The translations under genes and the position numbers were made by a program. A DNA stretch of 64,000 nt from Myxococcales bacterium (lineage in GTDB: Bacteria; Myxococcota; Bradymonadia; UBA7976; UBA1532): the NCBI GenBank assembly GCA_020633515.1, contig JACKDM010000011.1, forward strand, positions 1 through 64,000, given 5' to 3'. A model generated the notes under the pieces. That model did no database searches, had not been told where the DNA came from, and worked only from the letters and a program-made list of their open reading frames with translations. Of this stretch, positions 27,841 through 35,909 are shown piece after piece (position 1 is the first letter of the stretch; every line of letters starts with the position of its first letter).

Positions 27841-28671
27841 TCAGCGAGCCGGCAGGTAGATGAGAGGATCGACGGCCTTGCTCTTGAGACGAATCTCGAA
27901 GTGCAGGTGAGGCCCTGTACTCCTCCCGGTGTTGCCGAGCTCGGCGATCACGGCACCTTGCCGCACCGTCTCCCCTTCGTCAACCAGGTTGCGCCGGTTG
28001 TGGGCGTAGACGGTGACGAAATCGTCAGCGTGCTGGATGATGACGAGGTTGCCGTAGCCGCGCTGTTTGTTGTCGCTGTAGATGACCTCGCCGGCCGCCG
28101 CGGCCTTGATCGGCGTGCCCGGATCGGCCGCGAGATCGATGCCCTTGTGGATCCGCCGTCCGCGCCGACCGAAGCCGCTCGTCAGCGTGCCGGCGTCGAC
28201 CGGCCACACGAAGCGACCGCCGCCGCCCGCTTTGCCCGCCGCCTTGCCGCCTGCCTTGCCGCCCGATGATCCACCCGCGGGCTTCGCCGCGCCCGCCGGC
28301 TTCGCGCCCCCGCTCTTGCCGCCGGCGGACGCCGCGCCGCTCGCGACCGCGCGGCTCCGCCGCTCGAGGAGCTCGTCGATGCCATAGAGGAAGAGCGGTT
28401 GGCCGACCTCGAGCTTGTCGGGGTCGACGATGCCGTTGAGCTCGACGACGTCCTCGACCGGCACCCCATGCCGCTGCGCGATCGAGCTGACCGAGTCCCC
28501 GCGTTCGACGACGTACCACACCCCCACGAGCTCGGGGACCTCGTCGGCGTCGACCGCCGGCGCCGGCCCGCGGGCGCCGCAGCCCCACAGGAGCACGCAC
28601 GGCAGCGCGAGCAGCAGCGCGAGGCCGCGCGCGGCGCGGAGGATGGACCGGACGCGCTCGGCTCGGCTCAT
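27841..28671 (-). CDS. nlpD: NlpD-like lipoprotein: LysM plus M23 peptidase domain
   Basis: A 276-residue lipoprotein (LLWGC). A LysM domain at about 50-96 (WYVVERGDSVSSIAQRHG) binds peptidoglycan. It is followed by a Gly/Lys/Ala low-complexity linker and a C-terminal M23 domain. The metal ligands of active M23 endopeptidases appear present: HKGID (His and Asp) and HLHFE (second His pair). E. coli NlpD is degenerate and acts as an amidase activator, whereas this copy could cleave cross-links itself. It sits 31 bases after surE, the order seen around nlpD in many proteobacteria, but rpoS does not follow. Confidence 0.85.
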   Translation of the reverse strand: MSRAERVRSILRAARGLALLLALPCVLLWGCGARGPAPAVDADEVPELVGVWYVVERGDSVSSIAQRHGVPVEDVVELNGIVDPDKLEVGQPLFLYGIDELLERRSRAVASGAASAGGKSGGAKPAGAAKPAGGSSGGKAGGKAAGKAGGGGRFVWPVDAGTLTSGFGRRGRRIHKGIDLAADPGTPIKAAAAGEVIYSDNKQRGYGNLVIIQHADDFVTVYAHNRRNLVDEGETVRQGAVIAELGNTGRSTGPHLHFEIRLKSKAVDPLIYLPAR

Positions 28672-28702
28672 GGCTCGCCCTCACCGTGCTCGGGCGCCCG
28701 GC

Positions 28703-29479
28703 TCATCGCCGCTCGATCCCAGGGAGCTCGACAGCGGCGAGCTCTTCGAGGAGCGCGTGGTGGGTCAGGTCGAGGTCGAGCGGCGTGATCGCGGCGAGGC
28801 CTTCGTGCACCGCGTCGCAGTCGCTGCCTTCGACCGGCTCGAAGCCGAGGCGGTTGCCGCCGAGCCAGTAGTAGGCGCGGCCGCGCGGGTCCTCGCGCTC
28901 GGTGACGATGTGCCCGTAGTCGCGCCGGCCGCCGCGCGTCCAGCGGAAGCCGGTGAGCGGCGCGCCGTCGGTGTCGGGCACGTTGACGTTGAGCATGGTG
29001 CGCGGCGCCCACTCGCGCCCGAGCATGAACGCCGCGACCCGGACCGCAAGTTCGGCCGCCGGGCCATAGTCGAAGGGCGCGCCGCCGTCGAGGCTGATCG
29101 CGAACGCCCGGAGCCCGAGGAGCGCGGCCTCCATCGCGCCAGCGACGGTGCCCGAGTAGGTGACGTCGTCGGCGAGGTTGGGGCCGCGGTTGATGCCGCT
29201 GACGACGAGGTCGGGCGCGCGCGGCAGCAGGTTGTGCACGGCGAGGTAGACGCAGTCGGTCGGGCTGCCGTCGACTGTCCAGCGCAGCGGGCCGCGGGGC
29301 AGCGCGCGGAGCGGGCGGCCGAGGCTGATCATGCGCGCGACGCCCGACTGTTCGCGGTCGGGCGCGATGACGGCGACCTCACCGACCGCGGTGAGCGCCT
29401 CGGCGAGCGCGCGGATGCCCTCTGCGTAGAAGCCGTCGTCGTTGGTGACCAGGATGAGCGGGCGGGTCGTCAACTCCAC
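28703..29479 (-). CDS. surE: 5'/3'-nucleotidase SurE
   Basis: A 258-residue SurE-family phosphatase of usual length, which hydrolyses nucleoside monophosphates. The metal site is visible in ILVTNDDG (Asp pair near residue 14) together with DREQSG, and in the later VSGINRGPNLADDVTYSGT region (cut here). Start: GTG 29479 is the longest, but TTG 29473 has GGAGG five bases upstream and may be the real start (two residues shorter). It is the first gene of surE-nlpD-apt; pcm, which often lies between surE and nlpD, is absent. Confidence 0.94.
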   Translation of the reverse strand: MELTTRPLILVTNDDGFYAEGIRALAEALTAVGEVAVIAPDREQSGVARMISLGRPLRALPRGPLRWTVDGSPTDCVYLAVHNLLPRAPDLVVSGINRGPNLADDVTYSGTVAGAMEAALLGLRAFAISLDGGAPFDYGPAAELAVRVAAFMLGREWAPRTMLNVNVPDTDGAPLTGFRWTRGGRRDYGHIVTEREDPRGRAYYWLGGNRLGFEPVEGSDCDAVHEGLAAITPLDLDLTHHALLEELAAVELPGIERR

Positions 29480-29548
29480 CTCCGGGCGGCGATGGAGCGT
29501 CGCGGCGGCCGCGCCGAAGGCGACCGGGGACGGCGGCGAACGCCCCGG

Positions 29549-29586
29549 AAAAGAAAAAGGCCGCGAGGCTCGTGAGCCTCGCGGCC
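29549..29586 (-). terminator. Terminator of tRNA-Pro
   Basis: A perfect 12-base stem (29559-29570 with 29575-29586) with a four-base loop. On the minus strand it is followed by a TTTTTCTTTT tract (29549-29558). It lies directly behind the tRNA. Confidence 0.9.
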
Positions 29587-29588
29587 TT

Positions 29589-29665
29589 TGGTCGGGGTGA
29601 GAGGATTTGAACCTCCGACCACTTGCACCCCATGCAAGTGCGCTACCAGACTGCGCTACACCCCG
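29589..29665 (-). tRNA. tRNA-Pro (GGG)
   Basis: Acceptor CGGGGTG/CACCCCG, anticodon stem CTTGC/GCAAG around ATGGGGT (anticodon GGG), T arm GGAGG with TTCAAAT. The discriminator A and an encoded CCA are present (29589-29591). It has its own promoter and terminator. Confidence 0.95.
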
Positions 29666-29677
29666 AGACGGAGGCGG

Positions 29678-29706
29678 AATCTAGGCAATCCCGCCGTCCA
29701 TGTCAA
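29678..29706 (-). promoter_or_regulatory. Promoter of tRNA-Pro
   Basis: Minus-strand TTGACA (29701-29706), exact 17-base spacer, TAGATT (29678-29683), 13 bases before the tRNA. A near-consensus primary-sigma promoter. Confidence 0.8.
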
Positions 29707-29773
29707 ACACTTTTCCGGCTCGATTCGAGGCGCGAGCGCTGGCTCGCCGACGCACCGCTCCGAGCCGAGGCGA

Positions 29774-30052
29774 TCAGGTGTTGATCGCGTTCTTGAGCAC
29801 CTGGCTCGGCTTGAACGTCAGCACCTTCCGAGGTGCGATCCGGATCTCCTCCCCGGTCTGGGGATTGCGCCCGGTGCGCTCCTTCTTCTGGCGGACGACG
29901 AAGTTGCCGAAGCCGCTGATCTTGATCTTCTCGCCTTGCTCGAGGGTCTCCTTGATCGCCTCGAAGACCATCTCCACGATCTCCGCGGAGTCCTTCTTCG
30001 AGAAGCCATCGAGGCTGTCGTAGACCTTCTCGATGATGTCAGCCTTGGTCAT
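29774..30052 (-). CDS. ihfA: Integration host factor subunit alpha
   Basis: A 92-residue HU/IHF-family DNA-bending protein. The DNA-binding arm signature is GRNPQTGEEIRI and the fold-defining block is KISGFGNFVVRQKKER. ATG 30052 is chosen because MTKADIIEKVY is the family N-terminus. It lies 88 bases after rplT. In many bacteria pheS and pheT separate rplT from ihfA; here they are absent. The likely partner is the subunit at 53934-54218. Confidence 0.93.
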   Translation of the reverse strand: MTKADIIEKVYDSLDGFSKKDSAEIVEMVFEAIKETLEQGEKIKISGFGNFVVRQKKERTGRNPQTGEEIRIAPRKVLTFKPSQVLKNAINT

Positions 30053-30140
30053 CGTCGCCACGTCGGCCCTCCAGGTCACCGAAGCGGCCCCTCGACCGCT
30101 TCTCCGTCGCCCCGCGCGGGCGGGGTCGAGCAGCGTCCGG

Positions 30141-30494
30141 TCAGAGCGCGGCGCGCGCCGCGGCCACCACATCGGCGAAAGCTGCCGGCTCGTTGATCGC
30201 GAGCTCGGCGAGCACCCGGCGATCGAGCTCGATGCCGGCCTTCTTCATGCCATTGACGAATCGGCTGTAGTTCAGCCCGTGGTTGCGCACCGCGGCGTTG
30301 ATGCGGACGATCCACAGGCGGCGGAACGCGCGCTTGCGTTGCTTGCGGTCACGGTAGGCGTAGCACAGCGCGCGATGCACGGCCTCGACGGCGCTGCGGA
30401 AGAGGCGGCTGTGGGAGCCGCGGAAGCCCTTGGCGAGCTTGAGGACCCGGTTGTGGCGGCGACGGGCTTTGAAGCCCCGTTTGACCCTCGGCAT
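30141..30494 (-). CDS. rplT: 50S ribosomal protein L20
   Basis: 117 residues, the standard L20 length. It begins [14 protein letters not shown] and is very basic in its N-terminal helix, which binds 23S rRNA early in 50S assembly. ATG 30494 has GAGGAG nine bases upstream. It lies 92 bases behind rpmI, a conserved pair. L20 often represses its own operon through the leader; no clear mimic structure was identified. Confidence 0.97.
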   Translation of the reverse strand: MPRVKRGFKARRRHNRVLKLAKGFRGSHSRLFRSAVEAVHRALCYAYRDRKQRKRAFRRLWIVRINAAVRNHGLNYSRFVNGMKKAGIELDRRVLAELAINEPAAFADVVAAARAAL

Positions 30495-30586
30495 CTCGAA
30501 CTCCTCTGGTGGTCGCACGCCCCCGGATCAAAGCCGGGTGTTGTCTCGCGCGCGCCCAGTCTGGGTGGTCTCGGTCGGGCAGCGGC

Positions 30587-30787
30587 TCAGGTGCCGTACG
30601 GGAGCTGGCTCTTGACGAGCCCCTCGTCACCGCTGGCGAGGTACCCGGCCTCGCGGAGGTGGCGCTTGCGCTTGGTGCTCTTCTTGGTCAGGATGTGCCG
30701 CCGGTTGGCGCGGCTGAACTTGACCCGACCGCTCTTGGTCACCTTGAAGCGCTTCTTGGCGCCCCGGTTGGTCTTCATCTTCGGCAT
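30587..30787 (-). CDS. rpmI: 50S ribosomal protein L35
   Basis: 66 residues, the standard L35 length, starting [17 protein letters not shown] and containing [15 protein letters not shown]. It is the first gene of rpmI-rplT-ihfA. The usual upstream infC is missing; the sequence ahead of it is the terminator of tRNA-Val. Confidence 0.97.
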   Translation of the reverse strand: MPKMKTNRGAKKRFKVTKSGRVKFSRANRRHILTKKSTKRKRHLREAGYLASGDEGLVKSQLPYGT

Positions 30788-30858
30788 GACGCCGTCCTTC
30801 GAGTCAGGGCTGCTTCGTGGTCTGGGCGGTTGGCCGGACGAAGCGATGCGCGCCGGAC

Positions 30859-30895
30859 AAAAAGACGGCGCCCGCCGGGGTCACCGGCGGGCGCC
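30859..30895 (-). terminator. Terminator of tRNA-Val
   Basis: A 12-base stem (30867-30878 with 30884-30895) with a five-base loop, followed on the minus strand by TTTTT (30859-30863). Confidence 0.88.
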
Positions 30896-30898
30896 ATT

Positions 30899-30973
30899 TG
30901 GTAGGCACGGGCGGGATCGAACCGCCGACCCCTTCCACGTCAAGGAAGTGCTCTCCCACTGAGCTACGCGCCT
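30899..30973 (-). tRNA. tRNA-Val (GAC)
   Basis: Acceptor AGGCGCG/CGTGCCT, D arm GCTC/GAGC, anticodon stem CTTCC/GGAAG around TTGACGT (anticodon GAC), T arm GGCGG/CCGCC with TTCGATC. The CCA end is encoded (30899-30901). Confidence 0.95.
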
Positions 30974-31001
30974 ACAAGTGCTCCGCGTCGGAGCGGGGGG
31001 T

Positions 31002-31031
31002 CTTCTACCAGCAGCGATTCGCGGGCGTCAA
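31002..31031 (-). promoter_or_regulatory. Promoter of tRNA-Val
   Basis: Minus-strand TTGACG (31026-31031), 18-base spacer, TAGAAG (31002-31007), about 28 bases before the tRNA. Confidence 0.6.
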
Positions 31032-31049
31032 CCAAAAAAACGCAGGCCG

Positions 31050-31078
31050 TTGACAGGCCGGCGCGGGCGCGCTTCGAT
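31050..31078 (+). promoter_or_regulatory. Candidate promoter for the DciA gene
   Basis: Plus-strand TTGACA (31050-31055), 17-base spacer, weak -10 TTCGAT (31073-31078), 27 bases before the GTG start. Divergent from the tRNA-Val promoter. Confidence 0.45.
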
Positions 31079-31105
31079 CGCGCTCCCGCGTGTCTCGGAG
31101 TCCGC

Positions 31106-31558
31106 GTGTCGAACCGTCGCCCGCCGCCCGCCGATCCGCTCGCCGACGTGCTCTCGGCGCTCGTCGAGCCGCTCGCGTCGCGCTCGCGCGATCCGCTGCG
31201 GCGGGTGGCGCTCGCCTGGGGTGAGGTCTGCGGGCCGGTGCTCGCGCGGCACATCCGGCCGCTCGGGTTCGAGGACGGGGTGCTGGCGGTGGGCGCGAGC
31301 GATCCGCAGTGGCGGGACGCGGCGTTCGGGCAGCGCGAGGCGCTGGTGCGGGCGCTGCGGCGGTACGTGCCCGAGCTGCGCTACCTGCGGCTGGAGACGG
31401 TCGACGCACAGCCGGCCCCGCCCGCGCCGCGGCGACCGGCGCCGGCGCCGGCCGATCCGCGCACGGCGGGGATCGAGGATCCGGGGCTGCGCGCGGCGTT
31501 CGACGGTCTGCTCGCCGCGCGCGCGGCCTCCGCCAAGGGCGCAGGCGGCGATCCCTGA
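31106..31558 (+). CDS. DciA-family protein (DUF721)
   Basis: A 150-residue protein starting at GTG 31106. Residues about 10-95 match DUF721/DciA: WGEVCGPVLARHIRPLGFEDGVLAVGA (key part) and the following WRDAAFGQREALVRAL helix. DciA helps load the replicative helicase DnaB in bacteria that lack DnaC or DnaI. The C-terminal 50 residues are Pro/Ala-rich and probably disordered. It precedes the DEAD-box helicase gene by 118 bases. Confidence 0.8.
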   Translation: MSNRRPPPADPLADVLSALVEPLASRSRDPLRRVALAWGEVCGPVLARHIRPLGFEDGVLAVGASDPQWRDAAFGQREALVRALRRYVPELRYLRLETVDAQPAPPAPRRPAPAPADPRTAGIEDPGLRAAFDGLLAARAASAKGAGGDP

Positions 31559-31676
31559 ATGCCCTCGCGCGACGCCTCTTGCGGCTGGCCCTGACCCGCG
31601 CTTCGTGGTAAGCAGGGCCACCGTCGGGCCGCCTGACCTCGGGCCGCCTGCCCTTCCTGTGCCGATCGAGAGCCTG

Positions 31677-33893
31677 ATGACCGAGACCCGCTTTTCCGAC
31701 CTCTCCCTGTCCGACCTGACCCTGCGCGCCCTCGACGAGATGGGCTACGAGCGCCCGACGCCGGTGCAGCAGAGCGCCATCCCGCTCGTCGCGAGCGGGC
31801 GTGACCTGATGGTGCAGAGCCAGACGGGCACCGGCAAGACGGCGGCGTTCGGCATCCCGTTGATCGAGGCGCTCGGCGACAAGGCGCAAGGCATCGGCGG
31901 GCTGGTGCTCTGCCCGACCCGCGAGCTCGCCAAGCAGGTCGCCGACGAGTTCAACCGGCTCGGCAAGCACGGGCGGCTGCGCACGGTCTCGGTGTACGGC
32001 GGCGCGAGCCTCGAGAAGCAGGTCGCCGAGATGCGCTTCGCCCACATCGTGGTGGGCACGCCGGGGCGGGTGCTCGACCACCTGCGGCGGCGCACGCTGC
32101 GGCTCGACAAGCTGCGGATGCTCGTGCTCGACGAGGCCGACGAGATGCTGTCGATGGGCTTCGCGCAGGAGCTCGACGCGATCATGCGCTTCGTGCCCGA
32201 TGAGCGGCAGACGCTGTTGTTCTCGGCGACGATCCCGGAGGACATCAAGCGCTACGCCCGGCGCTACATGAAGGAGCCGGAGTTCCTCAGCCTCATCGAG
32301 GAGAACGTCGCCGCCGACGACGTCGAGCACCACTACTACATGGTCAGCGGCGTCGGTCGGCCGCGGGAGCTCGTGCAGGTCATCGAGTACGAGCAGCCCG
32401 AGAGCGCCATCATCTTCACCAACACCCGCCAGGACAGCGAGCTCGTCGCGCGCTACCTGCAGCGGCAGGGCTACAACGCCGAGTACCTCAACGGCGACCT
32501 GCCGCAGCGCGAGCGCGAGCGCATCATGCAGCTCACCAAGGAGAAGAACCTCCGGTTCCTCTGCGCGACCGACATCGCCGCCCGCGGGATCGACATCAGC
32601 GAGCTCAGCCACGTCATCAACTACGTGCTGCCCGAGTCGCCCGAGGTCTACATCCACCGCACCGGCCGCACCGGGCGCGCGGGCGCGAAGGGCACCGCGA
32701 TCAGCCTGATCGGGCCGCGGGAGATCGGGGTCTACTACTACCTCAAGCGCATCTACAACGTGGCGCTCCAGGAGCGCTCGGTGCCGACCCAAGCGGAGAT
32801 CGAGTTGCGGCGCGAAGAACGGCGGACGGACACCCTGGTCGAGGAGATCCTCGCGAGCGTCGAGAACCCCACGCCGACGCCGGATCAGCGCGCCGAGGTG
32901 ATGCGGCTGCTCGAGCGCGACGACGCGGTCGAGGTGGTGCAGGCGCTGTTGACCCACTATCGGCAGCGGGGCGCGGCGAAGCCGAGCGGGGCGCGCTTCG
33001 GCGGGATGCTCGACGAGGTGCCGCGGCCGGAGAAGATCGCGCCGGGCGGGCGGCCGCAGACGCTGGCGGGCGTGGCCGATCGGGTGGCGATGATCCAGAG
33101 CGCCTACCGGGGCCCGGCGCCGCGGCGGGCGAAGGGCGAGGACGCGGCGGTCGAGGCGAAGCCGGTAGCGGCGAGCGCGCCGGTCGATGAGCCGGTCGAG
33201 GCGGCGGCCGAGGTTCCGGTGGTCGAGGCGGCGGTCGAGGCGGCGCCGGTGGTCGAGGCGCGCGCCGAGCGGAGCGCGCCGCGCGCGGAGCGGAGCGATC
33301 CGCGCGCCGACCGGGTGGACTTCCCGCGGGTGGAGCGGGTGAGCGCGCGCAGCGGGCGCGGGCAGCGGGTGGGCGGCGAGGCGCCGGTCGAGCCCGAGGC
33401 GGCGGCGCGGGTCGAGGCGGCGTCGCCGGCCGCCATGCCGACGCCCGCGGCCGTCGAGGCGGTCGAGGCGCCGCGGCGCGAAGAGACGACCCCGCCCGGA
33501 GACGAGGGCCCGCGCCGCCGCCGGCAGCGGCCGTCGCGGATGGCGGCCGATCGCGAGCTCGAGTCGAGCGCGCCGCCGCCCGCGCCGGCCGTCCAGAGCG
33601 CGCCGCCGGCCGCGGTCGATGTGGACGACGACCTCGACGCGGACGACGATGGGGAGCTCGGGCGCCTCTTCGTGAGCCTCGGTCAGCGTGATGGCTTCGA
33701 CGTCGAGTCGCTGCGCGAGGCGCTCGCCGATCTCGGCGGTCTGCTGCCGGAGGATCTGCGCGAGATCAGCCTCTACCCGCGGCACAGCTATGTGATGGTC
33801 GAGCGCGAGTTTGCCGAAGACTTGATCGCCGCGGTGAATGGCGAGACTCTGGATGGCAGGACCGTTCGCGTGGAGTTCGCTCGCAATGCCTGA
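31677..33893 (+). CDS. DEAD-box RNA helicase with DbpA-type RNA-binding domain
   Basis: A 738-residue ATP-dependent RNA helicase (DeaD/CsdA-like). Motifs: Q-motif region FSDLSLSDLTLRALDEMGY, SQTGTGKT (48-55), PTRELA (80-85), GTPGR, DEAD (152-155), SAT (183-185), RGID, HRTGRTGRAG. After the core comes a linker of about 230 residues rich in Glu/Ala/Val/Arg, then a C-terminal DbpA-type RRM of about 75 residues (GRLFVSLGQRDGFDV...GRTVRVEFARNA). The helicase probably remodels rRNA or mRNA. ATG 31677 is used; GTG 31659 in frame is an alternative. The next gene overlaps its end by eight bases. Confidence 0.93.
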   Translation: MTETRFSDLSLSDLTLRALDEMGYERPTPVQQSAIPLVASGRDLMVQSQTGTGKTAAFGIPLIEALGDKAQGIGGLVLCPTRELAKQVADEFNRLGKHGRLRTVSVYGGASLEKQVAEMRFAHIVVGTPGRVLDHLRRRTLRLDKLRMLVLDEADEMLSMGFAQELDAIMRFVPDERQTLLFSATIPEDIKRYARRYMKEPEFLSLIEENVAADDVEHHYYMVSGVGRPRELVQVIEYEQPESAIIFTNTRQDSELVARYLQRQGYNAEYLNGDLPQRERERIMQLTKEKNLRFLCATDIAARGIDISELSHVINYVLPESPEVYIHRTGRTGRAGAKGTAISLIGPREIGVYYYLKRIYNVALQERSVPTQAEIELRREERRTDTLVEEILASVENPTPTPDQRAEVMRLLERDDAVEVVQALLTHYRQRGAAKPSGARFGGMLDEVPRPEKIAPGGRPQTLAGVADRVAMIQSAYRGPAPRRAKGEDAAVEAKPVAASAPVDEPVEAAAEVPVVEAAVEAAPVVEARAERSAPRAERSDPRADRVDFPRVERVSARSGRGQRVGGEAPVEPEAAARVEAASPAAMPTPAAVEAVEAPRREETTPPGDEGPRRRRQRPSRMAADRELESSAPPPAPAVQSAPPAAVDVDDDLDADDDGELGRLFVSLGQRDGFDVESLREALADLGGLLPEDLREISLYPRHSYVMVEREFAEDLIAAVNGETLDGRTVRVEFARNA

Positions 33894-34476
33894 TCGACTC
33901 GGCCGGATCGGGCGGGCGCTCGCTCGCCGCTCCCTCGCTCGCCTCCCCTTCGCTGGCGTGCTCTGCGCCGCCACCCTCGTCGGCGCCGTCGGCTGCACGC
34001 CGCCGCCGGTCGAGCCGCCGGCCGAGAAGGCCAAGGAGCAGAGCAACCTGCCGCCGGCCAAGGTCGACCTGCCGCCGCTGATCAAGCTCGAAGGCACGAT
34101 CCCGCCGGAGACGCACCCCGATCACACGATGCGGATCGACGGGCTGCTCGCGCGGCGTGACAAGTACCTGCAGCAGAAGGTGCTGGTGCGGGGCTTCCTC
34201 GTCGAGAAGTACGAGTGCCCGAAGGACGCGACGAAGTGCGAGCACCCGCACATGTGGCTCGCCGACTCGCCGGCGGGCGGTGACAAGCGGCTGATGGTGG
34301 TGGCGCTCGACGAGGAGCGGGTGAAGAAGCTCGAGCCCGGGCAGCAGTACGTGGTGACGGGTCTCTTCGCGCGCAAGTCGGACAATGGCTTCCTGCGATC
34401 GGAGGGTCTGTTGATCCACGAGAGCATCGAGGGCATGGAAGACGAGCCGAAGGACGACAAGCGTCGGCGGCGGTGA
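33886..34476 (+). CDS. Small lipoprotein with possible OB-like domain
   Basis: A 196-residue lipoprotein (lipobox GAVGC after a long basic signal). ATG 33886 overlaps the helicase stop by eight bases, so it is translationally coupled. The mature part has a Pro-rich tether, then about 110 residues of beta-rich sequence (KVLVRGFLVEKYECP and QQYVVTGLFARK) resembling the OB-fold seen in small envelope proteins. Two Cys residues occur close together (CPKDATKC). No enzymatic motif. The pairing with a helicase is unexplained. Confidence 0.7.
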   Translation: MPDRLGRIGRALARRSLARLPFAGVLCAATLVGAVGCTPPPVEPPAEKAKEQSNLPPAKVDLPPLIKLEGTIPPETHPDHTMRIDGLLARRDKYLQQKVLVRGFLVEKYECPKDATKCEHPHMWLADSPAGGDKRLMVVALDEERVKKLEPGQQYVVTGLFARKSDNGFLRSEGLLIHESIEGMEDEPKDDKRRRR

Positions 34477-34507
34477 GCTCGTCGGGCGGGTCGGTGTGAC
34501 AGCGGGC

Positions 34508-34530
34508 ATGGCATCGGTTCGCGATGCCAT
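34508..34530. terminator. Hairpin between convergent genes
   Basis: A nine-base perfect inverted repeat (ATGGCATCG / CGATGCCAT) with a five-base loop, in the 121-base gap between convergent genes. No T tract, so it may be a bidirectional pause or terminator only. Confidence 0.35.
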
Positions 34531-34597
34531 CGAGTCATCCGGGTGTCATCGAGTCCAACATCGTGATGGATTGGCGCGATGGCTCGGCACGATGCCT

Positions 34598-35827
34598 TCA
34601 GCGTTCGACGGTGAGCAGGATGCGCTCGCTGCCGACGCCGAAGAACGCGCCGGGGGTGTGGATGGAGCCGGAGAGGTCGACGTAGCGGAAGCCGACGAGG
34701 CGGAGCATGGCGAGGAGCTCGTGCACGCTGAAGAGGCGGAGCGCGATGTCATACTCACGCTGGGTGCCATCGGCGTACACGATGAAGCGCTTGACCATCA
34801 GTCGGCTGGTGAGGTGGTCGAAGTCGACGTCCTCCTGGATGAGGCAGCCGTCGCCCTCCCACCAGTTGCGGACGGGCATGGAGCGGATGGCGCTGTCGCG
34901 GTTGGCGATGTCGATGAGGAGCCGGCCGCCGGGCTTGAGCGCGCGGTGTATGCCGCGGAGCACGAGGAGGTTCTCGGCGTCGCCGAAGTAGCCGAAGGTG
35001 GTGTTGAAGCAGTAGACGCCGTCGAAGACCTGGTCGAACTCGAGGTCGCGGATGTCGCCGTGTACGAACTTGATCGTGGCGTTCTTGGCCTGCGCGCGGC
35101 GGAGCGCGTTCTGTAGCAGGTCGAGGCTGAGGTCGAGGCCGACCATGTCATAGCCGCGGCGGGCGAGGGGCACGGTGTGGCGGCCGTAGCCGCAGCCGAG
35201 GTCGAGGACGCGGCCGGCGGTGGGGAGCGCGAGCGCGGTCTCGATGAAGTCGACCTCGCCGCGGATCTGCTCGGCGCTGGGGGGGACCTCGGACTTGACG
35301 TAGTCGACGCCGAAGAACTCCTGATACCACATGCCGTTGGGGCGCTTGCGCTCGGCGGCGCGCTCGGCGGCGAAGGCGAGGACGGCCTCGCGGGCCCAGA
35401 CGGGGTCGGCGTCGGGGGGGATGACGTCGGCGAGGGTGGCGCCGCGGCGCGGGGGCGGCGGGGCGCCCTTGCCGGTGGGCGGGGGCGTCGAGGGGGCGGT
35501 GACGCGGAAGTCGTTGGTGAGGAGGACGTCGAAGCCTTCGTCGACCTCGACGGCGTCGTCGTCGAGCACGTCGAGGACCTCGATGGTGGCCGGGGGCGCG
35601 CCGGGTTTGCCGGGCGGGGGCGGCGGCAGAGGGCGCTCGGGTGGCGGGGGCGGGGTCTGGCGTTCGCCGCGGGCGCGCCGGGTCTTGAAGACGGCCGCGA
35701 GCGGCACGCTGCTGTCATCCTGACCGAGCGAGAAGAGGCGCTCCTTGGCGCTGTTGTCGCCGGATGACTTCGCGTCTTCGGCTCGCGCCCGGCGACGCTC
35801 GGGGTTGTTGTCGTCGTCTCGGGTCAC
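34598..35827 (-). CDS. Class I SAM methyltransferase with long disordered N-terminus
   Basis: A 409-residue protein (GTG start). Residues 1-155 are low-complexity, with charged then poly-Pro segments (PPPPPERPLPPPPPG). The methyltransferase domain starts at about 165 (NGMWYQEFFGVDYVKSE), with SAM motif VLDLGCGYGRHTVPLARRG and HGDIRDLEFDQVFDGVYC (key part). The C-terminal YDIALRLFSVHELLAMLRLVGF block is typical of Methyltransf_25/11 proteins. The substrate is unknown. The disordered head is unusual for such enzymes. It lies 82 bases after psd. Confidence 0.82.
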   Translation of the reverse strand: MTRDDDNNPERRRARAEDAKSSGDNSAKERLFSLGQDDSSVPLAAVFKTRRARGERQTPPPPPERPLPPPPPGKPGAPPATIEVLDVLDDDAVEVDEGFDVLLTNDFRVTAPSTPPPTGKGAPPPPRRGATLADVIPPDADPVWAREAVLAFAAERAAERKRPNGMWYQEFFGVDYVKSEVPPSAEQIRGEVDFIETALALPTAGRVLDLGCGYGRHTVPLARRGYDMVGLDLSLDLLQNALRRAQAKNATIKFVHGDIRDLEFDQVFDGVYCFNTTFGYFGDAENLLVLRGIHRALKPGGRLLIDIANRDSAIRSMPVRNWWEGDGCLIQEDVDFDHLTSRLMVKRFIVYADGTQREYDIALRLFSVHELLAMLRLVGFRYVDLSGSIHTPGAFFGVGSERILLTVER

Positions 35828-35909
35828 TCCCGTTCCCCACCGCTCACGGATGCTCGGTCAACAGCCTATCACCTCGCGCGCTCGCGCGCGCCATCCTCGT
35901 GACACGCGC

